Assembly (NCBI GenBank): GCA_030530875.1
Contig: JAUMUD010000009.1
Span: forward strand, 1 to 57,979
Reading direction: 5' to 3'
Source of the DNA: Corynebacterium sp.
GTDB taxonomy: Bacteria > Actinomycetota > Actinomycetes > Mycobacteriales > Mycobacteriaceae
Length of the DNA: 57,979 nucleotides
Each line of letters begins with the position of its first letter. The stretch's first letter is position 1. A program made the position numbers and the translations under genes. The notes under the pieces are model-generated. The model ran no database searches, was not told the DNA's origin, and saw only the letters and a program-made list of their open reading frames with translations. Shown here piece after piece: positions 16,991 to 26,391 of this stretch.

Positions 16991-18001
16991 TTACTCTTCA
17001 GCGTCTGGGTCCTTGAAGTCACCGGTTTCGGCATCGTACCCTTCCAGGGTGGTTGGGTCGAAGTCTTCCGGTGCATCCTTCAGGGTCAGGCCGAGGGAAG
17101 CAAGCTTAATCTTAACCTCATTGATGGACTTGGAACCGAAGTTACGGATGTCCAGCAGGTCGGATTCGCTGCGCTCAGCAAGTTCACCCACGGTGTGGAT
17201 GTCCTCGCGCTTGAGGCAGTTATAGGAACGAACGGAGAAGTTCAGATCCTCGATTGGCTTGTTATAAACGGCGCTGTTTTCATTTTCGATTGGGCTTGGG
17301 CCAATCTCAATGCCCTCTGCGCTGTTATTGAGCTCGCGAGCGAGGCCAAACAGCTCAACCAAAGTCTTGCCAGCAGAGGCGAGTGCGTCACGTGCAGAGA
17401 TGGAGTTCTTGGTCTCAACATCGATGATGAGCTTATCGAAGTCGGTGCGCTGCTCAACACGAGTAGCCTCGACCTTATAAGTCACCTTCAGGACTGGGGA
17501 ATAGATCTGATCCACTGGGATACGACCAATCTCAGCCTGACCGTTATACATCGTTGCTGGAACGTAGCCACGGCCACGCTCGACCACGAGCTCGACATCC
17601 AGACGGCCCTGAGCATTCAGGGTAGCGATGTGGAGTTCAGGATTGTGAATCTCAACACCGGCAGGAAGCTGGATATCACCTGCGGTGACCTCACCCTCGC
17701 CTTCCTTGCGGAGATACATGACCACAGGCTCATCAATATCGGAGGACAGAACAATGCCCTTGATATTGAGGATAATGTCAGAGACATCTTCCTTCACACC
17801 AGGGATGGTGGTGAACTCATGAAGAACACCATCAATCTTGACGCTGGTAACAGCGGCACCCGGGATGGAAGAAAGCAGGGTGCGACGAAGAGAGTTGCCG
17901 AGGGTGTAACCAAAACCTGGCTCCAGTGGCTCAATGGTGAACCGGGAGCGTGCAGAGTCGATTACCTCTTCAGTCAACTTAGGACGCTGAGAAATGAGCA
18001 T
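16991..18001 (-). CDS. rpoA: RNA polymerase alpha subunit
   Basis: The 336-residue protein has an N-terminal assembly domain ([37 protein letters not shown]) and a C-terminal domain from about residue 250. The latter includes [16 protein letters not shown] and [15 protein letters not shown], which contact UP elements and activators. The acidic tail (DFKDPDAEE) is typical of actinobacteria. It follows rpsD and precedes rplQ in one operon. Confidence 0.98.
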   Translation of the reverse strand: MLISQRPKLTEEVIDSARSRFTIEPLEPGFGYTLGNSLRRTLLSSIPGAAVTSVKIDGVLHEFTTIPGVKEDVSDIILNIKGIVLSSDIDEPVVMYLRKEGEGEVTAGDIQLPAGVEIHNPELHIATLNAQGRLDVELVVERGRGYVPATMYNGQAEIGRIPVDQIYSPVLKVTYKVEATRVEQRTDFDKLIIDVETKNSISARDALASAGKTLVELFGLARELNNSAEGIEIGPSPIENENSAVYNKPIEDLNFSVRSYNCLKREDIHTVGELAERSESDLLDIRNFGSKSINEVKIKLASLGLTLKDAPEDFDPTTLEGYDAETGDFKDPDAEE

Positions 18002-18073
18002 GTTGTAAAACTCCTTGAATGACGACCGCTATATGACGCCTGTAGGGCAAGAAACTTGGAATAACTGCAAGTA

Positions 18074-18679
18074 TTACTTCGAGTAGAACTCGACGATGAG
18101 CTGCTCCTGGAGTGGAACGTCAATCTGAGCGCGCTCTGGCAGCTGGTGCACAAGAATACGCAGAGTGGACGGAACAACCTGGAGCCAAGCTGGGACGACA
18201 GCGTCGACGAGGTTCTCCTGAGCCTCTTCGAACCATGCCATCTTCTGGGATTTTGGACGAACATCGATGATGTCGTAGCGGGAAACCTGGAAGGAAGGAA
18301 CATTAACCTTCTTGCCATTCACGGTGAAGTGACCGTGGGAAACCAGCTGACGAGCCTGACGACGAGTACGTGCAAGACCTGCACGGAACACGACGTTATC
18401 GAGACGACCCTCAAGCAGGATGACCAGGTTCTCACCGGTCTTACCTGGGCGACGAGAAGCCTCAGCGTAGTAACGACGGAACTGCTTCTCCATCACGCCG
18501 TAGGTGAAGCGAGCCTTCTGCTTCTCCTGCAGCTGGATGAGATACTCAGATTCCTTGATGCGAGCGCGACCTGCCTGTCCTGGTGGGTAGGGACGACGCT
18601 CATATGCCATATCTCCACCAACGAGATCAACGCGGAGACGGCGGGACTTACGGGTTGCAGGACCGGTATAACGTGCCAT
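18074..18679 (-). CDS. rpsD: 30S ribosomal protein S4
   Basis: The 201-residue protein starts MARYTGPATRKSRRLRVDL. It contains the S4 RNA-binding domain (RLDNVVFRAGLARTRRQARQ, LVSHGHFTVNGKKVNVPS). S4 nucleates 30S assembly. The N-terminus has no zinc-binding Cys cluster, so this is the Cys-free form. AGGAAAGGT precedes the ATG. Confidence 0.98.
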   Translation of the reverse strand: MARYTGPATRKSRRLRVDLVGGDMAYERRPYPPGQAGRARIKESEYLIQLQEKQKARFTYGVMEKQFRRYYAEASRRPGKTGENLVILLEGRLDNVVFRAGLARTRRQARQLVSHGHFTVNGKKVNVPSFQVSRYDIIDVRPKSQKMAWFEEAQENLVDAVVPAWLQVVPSTLRILVHQLPERAQIDVPLQEQLIVEFYSK

Positions 18680-18703
18680 TAGTAGTAACCTTTCCTTTCC
18701 CTA

Positions 18704-19108
18704 CTAGACGCGGCGACGCTTCGGCGGACGGCAGCCATTATGAGGCTGTGGGGTCACGTCGGAGATCGAGTTAACCTCGAGGCCTACGGCCTGGAGGGAA
18801 CGGATAGCAGTTTCACGGCCCGAACCTGGGCCCTTGACGAAAACGTCAACCTTCTTCATGCCGTGCTCCATAGCCTTGCGGGCTGCGGACTCAGCAGCGA
18901 GCTGAGCAGCGAATGGAGTGGACTTACGGGAACCCTTGAAGCCAACGTGGCCGGAGGATGCCCAAGCAATCACAGCACCCTGCTGGTCCGTGATGGACAC
19001 AATGGTGTTGTTGAAGGTGGACTTAATGTGAGCTGCACCGTGTGCAACATTCTTCTTTACAGCGCGACGGCCGGTACGGCGTGCGCCAGAGCGTGCTTTA
19101 GGAGGCAT
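18704..19108 (-). CDS. rpsK: 30S ribosomal protein S11
   Basis: The 134-residue protein starts [19 protein letters not shown]. It includes the S11 features [31 protein letters not shown] and the [18 protein letters not shown] end. S11 lies in the small-subunit platform. The start is 4 nt downstream of the rpsM stop. Confidence 0.98.
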   Translation of the reverse strand: MPPKARSGARRTGRRAVKKNVAHGAAHIKSTFNNTIVSITDQQGAVIAWASSGHVGFKGSRKSTPFAAQLAAESAARKAMEHGMKKVDVFVKGPGSGRETAIRSLQAVGLEVNSISDVTPQPHNGCRPPKRRRV

Positions 19109-19112
19109 TTAT

Positions 19113-19481
19113 TTACTTCTTCTTTCCGGCGATAGTCTTCTTAGGACCCTTACGCGTACGAGCGTTGGTCTTGGTGCGCTGACCGCGAACAGGAAGGCCA
19201 CGACGGTGGCGCAGACCCTGGTAGCAGCCGATTTCGATCTTGCGACGGATGTCAGCCTGAACCTGACGGCGGAGGTCACCCTCTACCTTCCAGGTAGCTT
19301 CGATGACGTCACGAAGAGCAGCGACCTGATCATCGGTGAGATTGTCAGTGCGAAGATCTGGGGAAATACCAGTCTTCTCCAAAAGCTCCTTGGCACGGGC
19401 TGGGCCGATGCCGTAGATATAAGTGAGTGCGACCTCCATGCGCTTATTGCGAGGAAGGTCCACACCAGCGAGACGTGCCAT
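19113..19481 (-). CDS. rpsM: 30S ribosomal protein S13
   Basis: The 122-residue protein starts [19 protein letters not shown]. It has [39 protein letters not shown] and a Lys-rich tail. S13 makes contacts in the head and inter-subunit bridges. Between infA and this gene (19482-19652) there is no rpmJ, which often lies there in bacteria. Confidence 0.98.
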   Translation of the reverse strand: MARLAGVDLPRNKRMEVALTYIYGIGPARAKELLEKTGISPDLRTDNLTDDQVAALRDVIEATWKVEGDLRRQVQADIRRKIEIGCYQGLRHRRGLPVRGQRTKTNARTRKGPKKTIAGKKK

Positions 19482-19652
19482 GTGGCAAGTACCTTTCCGG
19501 TTGTTACAGTGGTTTTCTCCACACTCGTCCCTACCACGTGCGCTTTACCCGGTCGGGGCCGGACGGTGGGCACGCTTAGCAGGGCTCCAGCCACTGCAGC
19601 CGAAGGAATGTAGCGGATAAAAACCCGCCTGGAGTGAGGAGGCTACTTAGTC

Positions 19653-19871
19653 TTATTTATAACGGTAAACAATACGACCACGGCTGAGGTCATATGGAGT
19701 CAGCTCAACGACAACACGGTCCTCAGGCAGAATCCTGATGTAGTGCTGGCGCATCTTACCACTAATGGTTGCGAGAACCAGGTGGCCATTATCAAGCTCG
19801 ACACGGAACATTGCATTTGGCAAAGGCTCAACAACGCGGCCTTCAACCTCAATAGCACTTTCCTTAGCCAT
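19653..19871 (-). CDS. infA: Translation initiation factor IF-1
   Basis: The 72-residue S1-like fold starts [19 protein letters not shown] and ends [17 protein letters not shown] chose ATG 19871 over a longer upstream start at 19937. It has GGAGG 2-7 nt upstream and gives the exact family length. IF-1 occupies the A site during initiation. It heads the infA, rpsM, rpsK, rpsD, rpoA, rplQ operon. Confidence 0.98.
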   Translation of the reverse strand: MAKESAIEVEGRVVEPLPNAMFRVELDNGHLVLATISGKMRQHYIRILPEDRVVVELTPYDLSRGRIVYRYK

Positions 19872-19943
19872 ATCCTCCACTTTCGGTGATATATTTACTG
19901 TTTTAAGGGTCGATGACACGCCGATGGCGCGCATCAAACTGAT

Positions 19944-19972
19944 AGCTTACACCATAAATTGCAAAATACCAA
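19944..19972 (-). promoter_or_regulatory. Promoter of the infA-rplQ operon
   Basis: TTGGTA (19967-19972), a 17-nt spacer ending in GTG and TAAGCT (19944-19949) give a leader of about 65 nt before infA. Confidence 0.55.
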
Positions 19973-19981
19973 ATCAAAAAA

Positions 19982-20010
19982 GGCGTCTCGACGGATTTCG
20001 TCGAAACGCC
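19982..20010 (-). terminator. Terminator of the downstream L,D-transpeptidase gene
   Basis: GGCGT-TCGACG pairs with CGTCGA-ACGCC, followed on the minus strand by TTTTTTG. Confidence 0.9.
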
Positions 20011-20016
20011 AAAAAT

Positions 20017-20751
20017 TTAGTAGATGAAGACCTCGTCGCCCACGTTGAGGTAGTTGAAGTATGCCTCAGAGTCGGCGTAGTTGAGGTGGACGCAGCCGGC
20101 GGATGCAACGGCCGGGGAACCTGCGTGGAAGGCCATGCCAGTATTGGTGAAGTAAACCGAGTTTGGCATTGGGGCCATATTGAACTCGTAGCTGACTTCA
20201 TTCTTGACCTTGCGCAGGACCTTGAGGTCACCGCGAGTGGTTTCTTGGCCCGGCTTGCCGGAGGAGATTGGGACTGGGCCGTAGCTCTTCACGCCATTTT
20301 CCTGCAACCAGGAGCGGTGACCGTCAATGTCCACACAGACCTTGGCGGTCTTTGGGCATGGACCGTAGTCAAAACCGGAGGCTGCGCGGGCGGCATCTTC
20401 AGCGGCCTGGCGCTCTGCTTCGGCGCGGGCTGCGGCCTCTGCTGCCTGACGCTCGGCCTCAGCACGTTCGGCGGCCTCCTTGGCTGCCTGGATTTCTGCA
20501 TCCTTCTGGACGATGACGCCTGGGGCAATGGCATTTACGACGCCGTCTGTTGCGCCACGTGCAATATCGCGCAGGACCTGCGGGGAATTTTCGGTGGCAT
20601 TGTAGACATTGACGTGGGTATTCCAGGCATTTTCACGCACGCCATTATTGAAATCATCGAGCGCGCTTGCGTGGGCCTGGCCGCCAGTGGCGCCGGCAAT
20701 CAGGGTGAGACCGGCAAGGGCGCCAGCGGCGGCGATGCGAAGAGTACGCAT
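20017..20751 (-). CDS. Secreted L,D-transpeptidase (YkuD family), second copy
   Basis: L,D-transpeptidases make 3-3 cross-links in peptidoglycan or attach proteins to it. The 244-residue protein starts MRTLRIAAAGALAG, with a signal peptide ending near AHAS. A variable domain follows, then an Ala/Glu-rich coiled coil (about 85-125), then the YkuD domain with SAGCVHL (catalytic Cys) and an upstream AFHAG (His). I chose ATG 20751, with GGAG 9 nt upstream, over an in-frame TTG at 20766. It is a close paralogue of the gene at 20830-21534 and probably arose by tandem duplication. Confidence 0.9.
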   Translation of the reverse strand: MRTLRIAAAGALAGLTLIAGATGGQAHASALDDFNNGVRENAWNTHVNVYNATENSPQVLRDIARGATDGVVNAIAPGVIVQKDAEIQAAKEAAERAEAERQAAEAAARAEAERQAAEDAARAASGFDYGPCPKTAKVCVDIDGHRSWLQENGVKSYGPVPISSGKPGQETTRGDLKVLRKVKNEVSYEFNMAPMPNSVYFTNTGMAFHAGSPAVASAGCVHLNYADSEAYFNYLNVGDEVFIY

Positions 20752-20796
20752 GTAGTTGAACTCCAAGTTTGCTTATTTCAAAAAATAACAGTAGAG

Positions 20797-20802
20797 ATTA
20801 TA
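20797..20802 (-). promoter_or_regulatory. -10 box for the second L,D-transpeptidase gene
   Basis: A perfect TATAAT on the minus strand lies 45 bp before the start, with TTGCAA at 20822-20827 as a possible -35 (19-nt spacer). Confidence 0.5.
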
Positions 20803-20829
20803 CGCCCACTTTTTTGAAAAATTGCAAAC

Positions 20830-21534
20830 TTAGTAGATAAATATCGGATCTCCTACATTGAGGTAGTTGAAGAAGGTTGGGGCGGCATCCGCATCGAGGT
20901 GGATGCAGCCGTGGCTCAGCACATTGACATTGCCCTGGTGGAAGGCCATGCCATTGGCGGTGAAGTAGACCGAATATGGCATTGGGGCATTGCCATAAAT
21001 ATAGGAAACTTCGTCCTTGACCTTGCGCAGGACCTTCAAGTTACCCTTGGCGGTTTCATAGCCTGGGGCGCCGGCACTGATTTTGGTTGGGCCATAAGTC
21101 TTGACGCCATTTTCCTGGAGCCAAGCGCGGTCGCCCTTAATATCCACGCAGGCCTTGGCGGTCTTTGGGCATGGGCCATAGTCGAAGTTGCGCTCCGCTT
21201 CCAGGCGGGCTTCTTCGGCCTGACGTTCTGCCTCAATGCGCTGGCGTTCTGCCTCCTGCTCGGCGGCAATGCGGGCTGCTTCTTCGGCGGCCTTACGTGC
21301 TTCTTCTTCCTTTTCGAAAATCACACCTGGGGCCACGAAGTTCACAATATTATCCGTGGTGCCGCGGGCGAAGTCGCGCACAGGGATTGGGGAATTTTCC
21401 GTGGCCTGGTAGATGCCTTGGCGTGCATTCCAGGCATCGGTTCGCACATCGGCATGGGCCTGTGGGGCTGGACTAAGAAGCCCAATGGTGGCAATAAGGG
21501 CAGCTGCGAGTGCTGCAAAAGAAAAGAGACGCAA
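20830..21534 (-). CDS. Secreted L,D-transpeptidase (YkuD family), first copy
   Basis: The 234-residue protein starts MRLFSFAALAAALIATI from a TTG at 21534, with TTTGGAGGA upstream. A signal peptide ends near AHAD. A highly charged coiled coil (about 75-115, Glu/Ala/Arg-rich) leads to the catalytic domain with SHGCIHLD and an upstream AFHQG. Both copies share FDYGPCPKTAK and a FIY C-terminus. A perfect 10-bp inverted repeat brackets the ribosome binding site and start codon, suggesting control. Its substrate is presumably peptidoglycan. Confidence 0.9.
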   Translation of the reverse strand: MRLFSFAALAAALIATIGLLSPAPQAHADVRTDAWNARQGIYQATENSPIPVRDFARGTTDNIVNFVAPGVIFEKEEEARKAAEEAARIAAEQEAERQRIEAERQAEEARLEAERNFDYGPCPKTAKACVDIKGDRAWLQENGVKTYGPTKISAGAPGYETAKGNLKVLRKVKDEVSYIYGNAPMPYSVYFTANGMAFHQGNVNVLSHGCIHLDADAAPTFFNYLNVGDPIFIY

Positions 21535-21570
21535 CGGTCCTCCAAACAGTCAGTAGAAAAGTTGCGTCTC
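21526..21570. promoter_or_regulatory. 10-bp inverted repeat bracketing RBS and TTG start of an L,D-transpeptidase gene
   Basis: GAGACGCAAC (21526-21535, including the TTG start) and GTTGCGTCTC (21561-21570) are perfect reverse complements 25 nt apart, with GGAGGA in the loop. A TATACT -10 box abuts the outer arm at 21571-21576. Depending on the start site it is a DNA operator or an RNA stem hiding the start codon. Confidence 0.5.
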
Positions 21571-21612
21571 AGTATATTGGAATTTTTTAAAATTCAAAAA
21601 TTGCTGAATTTT

Positions 21613-22407
21613 TTATGTGCGTGGCGTAAGAATGCGTGGGCCATTGGCCGTTGCTGCCACGGTGTGCTCCCAGTGCGCTGCCCAGGAGCCATCGGTGGTG
21701 ACCACAGTCCAGTCATCATCCAGCACAGCATTATCGACGGTTCCCAGAGTCAGCATTGGCTCAATAGCAAGTGTGGAGCCCTCCTGAATGACCGGTCCAC
21801 GGCCTGGACGGCCCTCATTGGCCAAATATGGGTCCATGTGCATTTCATGGCCGATACCGTGGCCACCGTAGCCATCAACGATGAAGAGTGGTACACCGAA
21901 TTTTTCTTCCGCCGCGCGGGTGGCAAGCTCCAGGGCATGGGACACATCGGTGAGGCGGTTACCTGGAATCATGGCCTTCATGCCCTCCATGAGGACAAAC
22001 TCGGTGGCCTGATTGAGCTTCTGCGCATTTTCAGAAATTTCGCCAATGCCAAAGCTCCAGGCGGAATCACCCACCCAGCCATCCAGGGTGGCGCCACAGT
22101 CAATAGAAAGCAAATCTCCTTCTTCGAGGATGACGTCCTTGCGCGGAATACCGTGAACAATGACGTCATTCTTGGAAGCACAAATGGAGCCTGGGAAGCC
22201 ACCATAACCCTTAAAGGTTGGGATAGCACCGGCCTCGCGGATGGTGGTCTCAGCAATTTCGTCTAATTCGAGCGTCGAAACGCCCGGTTTTGCAGCTGCG
22301 CGAACATTCTGCAGAGCCGTACCAACAATGCGGCCAGCAGCCTCCATGGCATCAAGCTCGGCAGCAGTCTTGGCGGGGATCAATTTATGCTTTTTTCGAA
22401 AACCCAA
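21613..22407 (-). CDS. map: Methionine aminopeptidase, type I
   Basis: Map removes the initiator Met from nascent proteins. The 264-residue protein has the five metal ligands of the pita-bread fold: Asp in [10 protein letters not shown], Asp in VGDSAW, His in GHGIGHEMH, Glu in AIEPM and Glu in HWEHT. The start is TTG 22407, preceded by TTAGGAGAAAAA. It follows adk, but a strong terminator lies between the two. No good terminator is visible after it, only an AT-rich stem at about 21589-21612. Confidence 0.96.
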   Translation of the reverse strand: MGFRKKHKLIPAKTAAELDAMEAAGRIVGTALQNVRAAAKPGVSTLELDEIAETTIREAGAIPTFKGYGGFPGSICASKNDVIVHGIPRKDVILEEGDLLSIDCGATLDGWVGDSAWSFGIGEISENAQKLNQATEFVLMEGMKAMIPGNRLTDVSHALELATRAAEEKFGVPLFIVDGYGGHGIGHEMHMDPYLANEGRPGRGPVIQEGSTLAIEPMLTLGTVDNAVLDDDWTVVTTDGSWAAHWEHTVAATANGPRILTPRT

Positions 22408-22425
22408 TTTTTCTCCTAATTAAAA

Positions 22426-22443
22426 AAGGGCCCGAAGGCCCTT
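22426..22443 (-). terminator. Terminator between adk and map
   Basis: AAGGGCC, a CGAA loop and GGCCCTT form a perfect stem. On the minus strand it is followed by TTTT. It sits 19 bp upstream of the map start. Confidence 0.8.
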
Positions 22444-22458
22444 CATTGTTTGTAGAAA

Positions 22459-23004
22459 TTACTTGTCCAGTGCGGCAAGGGTGCGTGCGTTGATATCCTC
22501 AACGGTGCCCTCAGCCTCAATGGTGACAAGCTCATCACCGTAGTGGTCAATCAGCGGTGCGGTCTCAGTGCGGTAGACCTGAAGACGAGTACGGATGGTG
22601 TCCTCATTATCATCAGCGCGGCCGCGGGCGAGCATGCGCTCCACGACGACATCCTCAGAAACAGAGTAGTTCACCACAGCATCAAGCTTCTGGCCCTTAG
22701 CGGAGAGCATCTTTTCCAAAATCTCTGCCTGCTCCACGGTGCGTGGGAAGCCATCGAGGAGGAAGCCATCCTTGGCATCATCCTGGGCGAGGCGATCCTC
22801 AACCATGCGGGCGGTGACGTCGGTAGGCACAAGCTTGCCGGCATCAATATAGCTCTTTGCTTCCAGACCCAGTGGGGTTTCCTGGCCAATATTGGCGCGG
22901 AAGAGATCACCGGTGGAGATGTGTGGAATACCGAGCTTTTCGGAAAGAATAGCTGCCTGGGTGCCCTTACCAGCACCTGGAGGGCCAAGAAGTACGAGAC
23001 GCAT
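22459..23004 (-). CDS. adk: Adenylate kinase
   Basis: The enzyme interconverts AMP + ATP and 2 ADP. The 181-residue protein is the short, LID-less form common in actinobacteria. It has the P-loop [10 protein letters not shown] at 7-16, the AMP-binding [18 protein letters not shown] and [15 protein letters not shown]. Its ATG overlaps the secY stop (TAATG), so it is coupled to secY. Confidence 0.97.
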   Translation of the reverse strand: MRLVLLGPPGAGKGTQAAILSEKLGIPHISTGDLFRANIGQETPLGLEAKSYIDAGKLVPTDVTARMVEDRLAQDDAKDGFLLDGFPRTVEQAEILEKMLSAKGQKLDAVVNYSVSEDVVVERMLARGRADDNEDTIRTRLQVYRTETAPLIDHYGDELVTIEAEGTVEDINARTLAALDK

Positions 23005-24329
23005 TATTTCAGGAATCCTTCATAGTTGCTCTGGAGTACCTGGGACTCAATCTGCTGGACAGTGGTCAGGGCCACGGACACGAGAATGAGGATAGCGGTA
23101 CCACCAAATGGGGTTTGGCTAGAAGAGGTGCCACCAACACCAAGGTCCATCATGATATTTGGCAGGATGGCGATAATGGCGAGGTAAAGCGCACCGACGA
23201 ACAGAAGACGGTTCATCACATAGCCCAGATACTGGGCGGTTGGGCGACCTGGACGGATGCCAGGGATAAAGCCGCCGTAGCGCTTCATATTGTCTGCCTG
23301 CTCTACTGGGTCGTACTGGACGGAGACGTAGAAGTAGGAGAAGGCGATAATCAGCACGAAGTACAGAACAATGTACTGATAGCTAGCTGGGCTCTGCAGG
23401 TACTGGACCACATTGCGCTGCCACCAGGTGTCACCGCTTGGGTTGGCCTGACCGGAGAGAATGATCTGTGTGATGAGCACAGGAACATAGATCAGCGAGC
23501 TAGCGAAGATCACTGGGATAACGCCGGCCTGGTTAACCTTCAGTGGCAGGTAGGTGGAGGTACCACCATACTGGCGACGACCCACCATACGCTTAGCGTA
23601 CTGGACTGGGATACGACGCTGGCCCTGCTCGATGAAGATAACGCCCACAACGAGGATGAAGACAGCCACGCAGACGCAGCCGAAGACCACGCCACCGGAG
23701 CTGGACAGAATGGCAGCACCCTGCGCTGGCATACGGGTTGCGATACCGGCGAAGATGAGCAGGGACATACCGTTGCCCACACCACGCTCAGTAATGAGCT
23801 CGCCGAGCCACATCACCAGAACGGCACCAGCGGTCATAATGACCACAATGACCACGAGGTCAAAGATATTGTGGCCAGGAAGAAGAACCTGGACACCCTG
23901 GCCGAGCAGCTGCTCGCGGTCAGCCAGTGCCACAATACCGGCGCTCTGGAGCAATGCCAGGGCCACAGTCAGATAACGCGTATACTGCATCATCTTGGAC
24001 TGGCCGGACTGGCCTTCCTTCTTCAGTTCCTCAAAGCGTGGAATCACGACGGTGAGAAGCTGAATAATAATCGAGGCCGTAATATACGGCATAATGCCGA
24101 TGGCGAAGATGGACAGCTGCAGCAGCGCACCACCAGAGAACAGGTTAATGAGCGAGTACACGCTCGACTGATCCTGGGTGAGCTGATGAAGCTGACCAGA
24201 AATAGACTTATAGTCGACACCTGGGGTCGGAATCTGGGTGCCGATGCGATACAGAATGATCATTGCCAAAGTGAACAAGATCTTCTTTCGCAGATCGGCG
24301 TCCTTAAAGACCGCTACAAGACGGGACAC
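23004..24329 (-). CDS. secY: Protein translocase subunit SecY
   Basis: SecY is the ten-helix channel of the general secretion pathway. The 441-residue protein includes [12 protein letters not shown] near the start, the plug region and [15 protein letters not shown]. The cytoplasmic loop [10 protein letters not shown] and the C-terminal [14 protein letters not shown] also fit. The start is GTG 24329, with GGAGGATAA just upstream. In many bacteria rplO directly precedes secY; here the EIIA-like gene lies between. Confidence 0.98.
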   Translation of the reverse strand: MSRLVAVFKDADLRKKILFTLAMIILYRIGTQIPTPGVDYKSISGQLHQLTQDQSSVYSLINLFSGGALLQLSIFAIGIMPYITASIIIQLLTVVIPRFEELKKEGQSGQSKMMQYTRYLTVALALLQSAGIVALADREQLLGQGVQVLLPGHNIFDLVVIVVIMTAGAVLVMWLGELITERGVGNGMSLLIFAGIATRMPAQGAAILSSSGGVVFGCVCVAVFILVVGVIFIEQGQRRIPVQYAKRMVGRRQYGGTSTYLPLKVNQAGVIPVIFASSLIYVPVLITQIILSGQANPSGDTWWQRNVVQYLQSPASYQYIVLYFVLIIAFSYFYVSVQYDPVEQADNMKRYGGFIPGIRPGRPTAQYLGYVMNRLLFVGALYLAIIAILPNIMMDLGVGGTSSSQTPFGGTAILILVSVALTTVQQIESQVLQSNYEGFLK

Positions 24330-24521
24330 TTATCCTCCTGCTAGCCTAGCCGCGACATCCCCAAGGACACCACGTACGTTCAGTGCTAGAAAATCTACAA
24401 ACAAAGATTACAGACTACTCTACTCTACCAGTAAACGGAAATTTTATCCCATCTTTCTTAAGAAAATTTAAGAATCGGCGTGTAGATGGCCTTTTTTTCA
24501 AACTGCTCCAAGCAGAGAAAA

Positions 24522-24559
24522 AGAGCCTATGGGGCAACCTGCCCGCCCCATAAGGCTCT
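24522..24559 (-). terminator. Terminator of the EIIA-like gene
   Basis: AGAGCCT-ATGGGGC pairs with GCCCCAT-AAGGCTCT (one bulged base), followed on the minus strand by CTTTTTCTCT. Confidence 0.9.
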
Positions 24560-24568
24560 GAGTGAAAA

Positions 24569-24994
24569 CTATAGCTTGATTGCTTCGAGTAAGCAAATTA
24601 GTTCTTCATCCGTTGCGGCATTGCGAACGGATTCCAATTTTTGAAAATCGCCAATGAGGCCCGCAATCCTGGCGCGGGTTCTGAAAACTGAGTCTTCTTC
24701 GGCGGTGGCAACCCCAATTATTAGGTCAACGGGGTCATTGAGACTGTGGCCAAACTCCACCGGGTCAGTCAGTGTTAGTACCGCAATCCCGGTTGTGAAA
24801 CTCGGTTGGTCGGTGGTGAGAACGGCAAGGCCCGGCATGAGGACCACTGCCCCGCTATTGGCCATGGCGGTTTCTAAAAGCGCTTCGGCGAAGTCGGCGC
24901 TGACGATTTTGGCTTTTTCAAAAACCGGTCCGAGCATGCGAATGGCGGCCACGCAGTCAGTGGCATAGCGCTTGGCGGCACAGGAGATACGCAT
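24569..24994 (-). CDS. PTS EIIA type-2-like protein lacking the phosphorylated histidine
   Basis: This 141-residue protein resembles the mannitol/fructose-type EIIA domain. The helix FAEALLETAMANSG, the strand LAVL followed by TTGIAVLTLTDPVEFG, and DPVDLIIGVAT correspond to FxxALLxRE, the IAVPHG loop and VDLVIGIAA of the family. By my alignment the active-site His is Thr60, with Leu before it instead of Pro. The second conserved His is Ser102. It therefore probably cannot accept phosphate and may be a regulatory relic. GGGAGGAAG precedes the ATG. It stands alone between rplO and secY with its own terminator. Confidence 0.65.
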   Translation of the reverse strand: MRISCAAKRYATDCVAAIRMLGPVFEKAKIVSADFAEALLETAMANSGAVVLMPGLAVLTTDQPSFTTGIAVLTLTDPVEFGHSLNDPVDLIIGVATAEEDSVFRTRARIAGLIGDFQKLESVRNAATDEELICLLEAIKL

Positions 24995-25049
24995 TGTTCT
25001 TCCTCCCGGTTATTTTTAAAAACTTCTGGTTCTAGGTTAATACACGAAA

Positions 25050-25083
25050 AAACCCTCCGATCCCCGAAGGGACCAGAGGGTTT
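25050..25083 (-). terminator. rplO terminator (end of the rpsH-rplO operon)
   Basis: AAACCCTC pairs with GAGGGTTT, with an inner TCCC/GGGA. A T run follows on the minus strand. Confidence 0.9.
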
Positions 25084-25095
25084 GGATGAGGTGAA

Positions 25096-25536
25096 TTAAG
25101 CCTCGGTAACGGAACCGCCGGCAGCCTCAATCTTCTGCTTAGCAGAAGCGGAGAACTTGGTAGCAGTTACGTTGAGCTTCTTGGCGATATCGCCATTGCC
25201 CAGGACCTTAACAGGCTGGTTCTTACGGACCAGGCCCTTGGCCACCATATCGGCAACAGTGACGTCACCGTCGAAGTGCTCAGCAAGATCGCTGACATTG
25301 ACTACCTGATAGGTGATCTTTGCAGGGTTCTTGAAGCCCTTCAACTTAGGCAGACGCATGTGCAGTGGCATCTGGCCACCCTCGAAGGCGGCAGAAACCT
25401 GCTTGCGGGCCTTGGTACCCTTGGTACCGCGACCAGCGGTCTTACCCTTGGAGGCCTCACCACGACCTACACGGGTCTTGGCCTTATTTGCGCCAGGGGC
25501 GGGACGCAAATCGTGAAGTTTAATTGGTTCACTCAT
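25096..25536 (-). CDS. rplO: 50S ribosomal protein L15
   Basis: The 146-residue protein starts [20 protein letters not shown]. It has the L15 signature features [37 protein letters not shown] and KVLGNGDI. It is the last gene of the rpsH-rplF-rplR-rpsE-rpmD-rplO operon and is followed by a terminator, so secY is transcribed separately. Confidence 0.98.
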   Translation of the reverse strand: MSEPIKLHDLRPAPGANKAKTRVGRGEASKGKTAGRGTKGTKARKQVSAAFEGGQMPLHMRLPKLKGFKNPAKITYQVVNVSDLAEHFDGDVTVADMVAKGLVRKNQPVKVLGNGDIAKKLNVTATKFSASAKQKIEAAGGSVTEA

Positions 25537-25550
25537 TATTTACTCCCGAC

Positions 25551-25727
25551 TTATGCTTCTTCAACAACGACCATGTGGCGCACCACGTTGATCATGCCAC
25601 GCACCTCAGGGGTGTCTGGACGCTCAACGGTGTGGCGGATACGCTTCAGGCCGAGGCTGCGAAGGGAATCCTTCTGGTTCTGCTTAGCACCAACGGTGCC
25701 CTTGATCTGAGTAATCTTCAGGGACAT
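25551..25727 (-). CDS. rpmD: 50S ribosomal protein L30
   Basis: This 58-residue protein, found by reading between rpsE and rplO, starts [18 protein letters not shown] and ends HMVVVEEA. It has the family pattern [20 protein letters not shown]. It starts 3 nt after the rpsE stop and ends 14 nt before rplO. Confidence 0.97.
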   Translation of the reverse strand: MSLKITQIKGTVGAKQNQKDSLRSLGLKRIRHTVERPDTPEVRGMINVVRHMVVVEEA

Positions 25728-25730
25728 GGC

Positions 25731-26351
25731 TTAAGCCTCCTGACTTGCGCGAGCGCGCAGAATACGGGCTGGAGCGACCTCTTCGAGGGTCTTGCCACGA
25801 CGGGCAGCAACCTCTTCAGGGCGAGCCAGCTGCTTGAGGCCATCCACGGTAGCGTGGACAACGTTAATAGCATTGTCGGAGCCGAGGGACTTGCAGAGAA
25901 TATCCTGCACGCCTGCGCACTCCAGAACTGGACGGGCAGCACCACCAGCGATAACACCGGTACCAGCAGCAGCTGGGCGCATCATAACAACGCCAGCGGC
26001 AGCCTCACCCTGAACTGGGTGAGTAATGGTACCAGCAACCATTGGAACGCGGAAGAAGTTCTTACGAGCCTCTTCAGCACCCTTCTGGATAGCTGCTGGA
26101 ACTTCCTTGGCCTTACCATAGCCAACGCCAACAAGACCCTTACCGTCACCAACGATGACGAGAGCGGTGAAGCTAAAGCGACGACCACCCTTAACCACCT
26201 TGGACACACGGTTAATGGTCACAACGCGCTCGATGTACTGGGAGCGCTCGTCCTGCTGATTATTACGACGGTCATCGCGGCGGCCGCGACGCTCGTTGCG
26301 GTTTTCGTTATTCTCGGCACGCTGGCCGTCGCGTCGTTCACGTCCTGGCAT
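25731..26351 (-). CDS. rpsE: 30S ribosomal protein S5
   Basis: The 206-residue protein contains [37 protein letters not shown] and the C-terminal domain with [18 protein letters not shown]. An Arg/Asn-rich N-terminal extension of about 35 residues is present. S5 contributes to translational accuracy in the 30S body. Confidence 0.98.
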   Translation of the reverse strand: MPGRERRDGQRAENNENRNERRGRRDDRRNNQQDERSQYIERVVTINRVSKVVKGGRRFSFTALVIVGDGKGLVGVGYGKAKEVPAAIQKGAEEARKNFFRVPMVAGTITHPVQGEAAAGVVMMRPAAAGTGVIAGGAARPVLECAGVQDILCKSLGSDNAINVVHATVDGLKQLARPEEVAARRGKTLEEVAPARILRARASQEA

Positions 26352-26391
26352 TACGCGATCCTTCCGTAGTTATTAATTGCTGAGATGGCCA

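Noticed and set aside
16670-18022. Long plus-strand frame across rpoA and rplQ
   Set aside because: It is antisense to clearly identified rpoA and rplQ; a shadow of codon bias.
19482-19652. rpmJ expected between infA and rpsM
   Set aside because: No L36-like frame with its Cys/His pattern is present; recorded as absent.
20899-22266. Plus-strand frame across map and an L,D-transpeptidase gene
   Set aside because: Antisense to two well-supported genes with ribosome binding sites.
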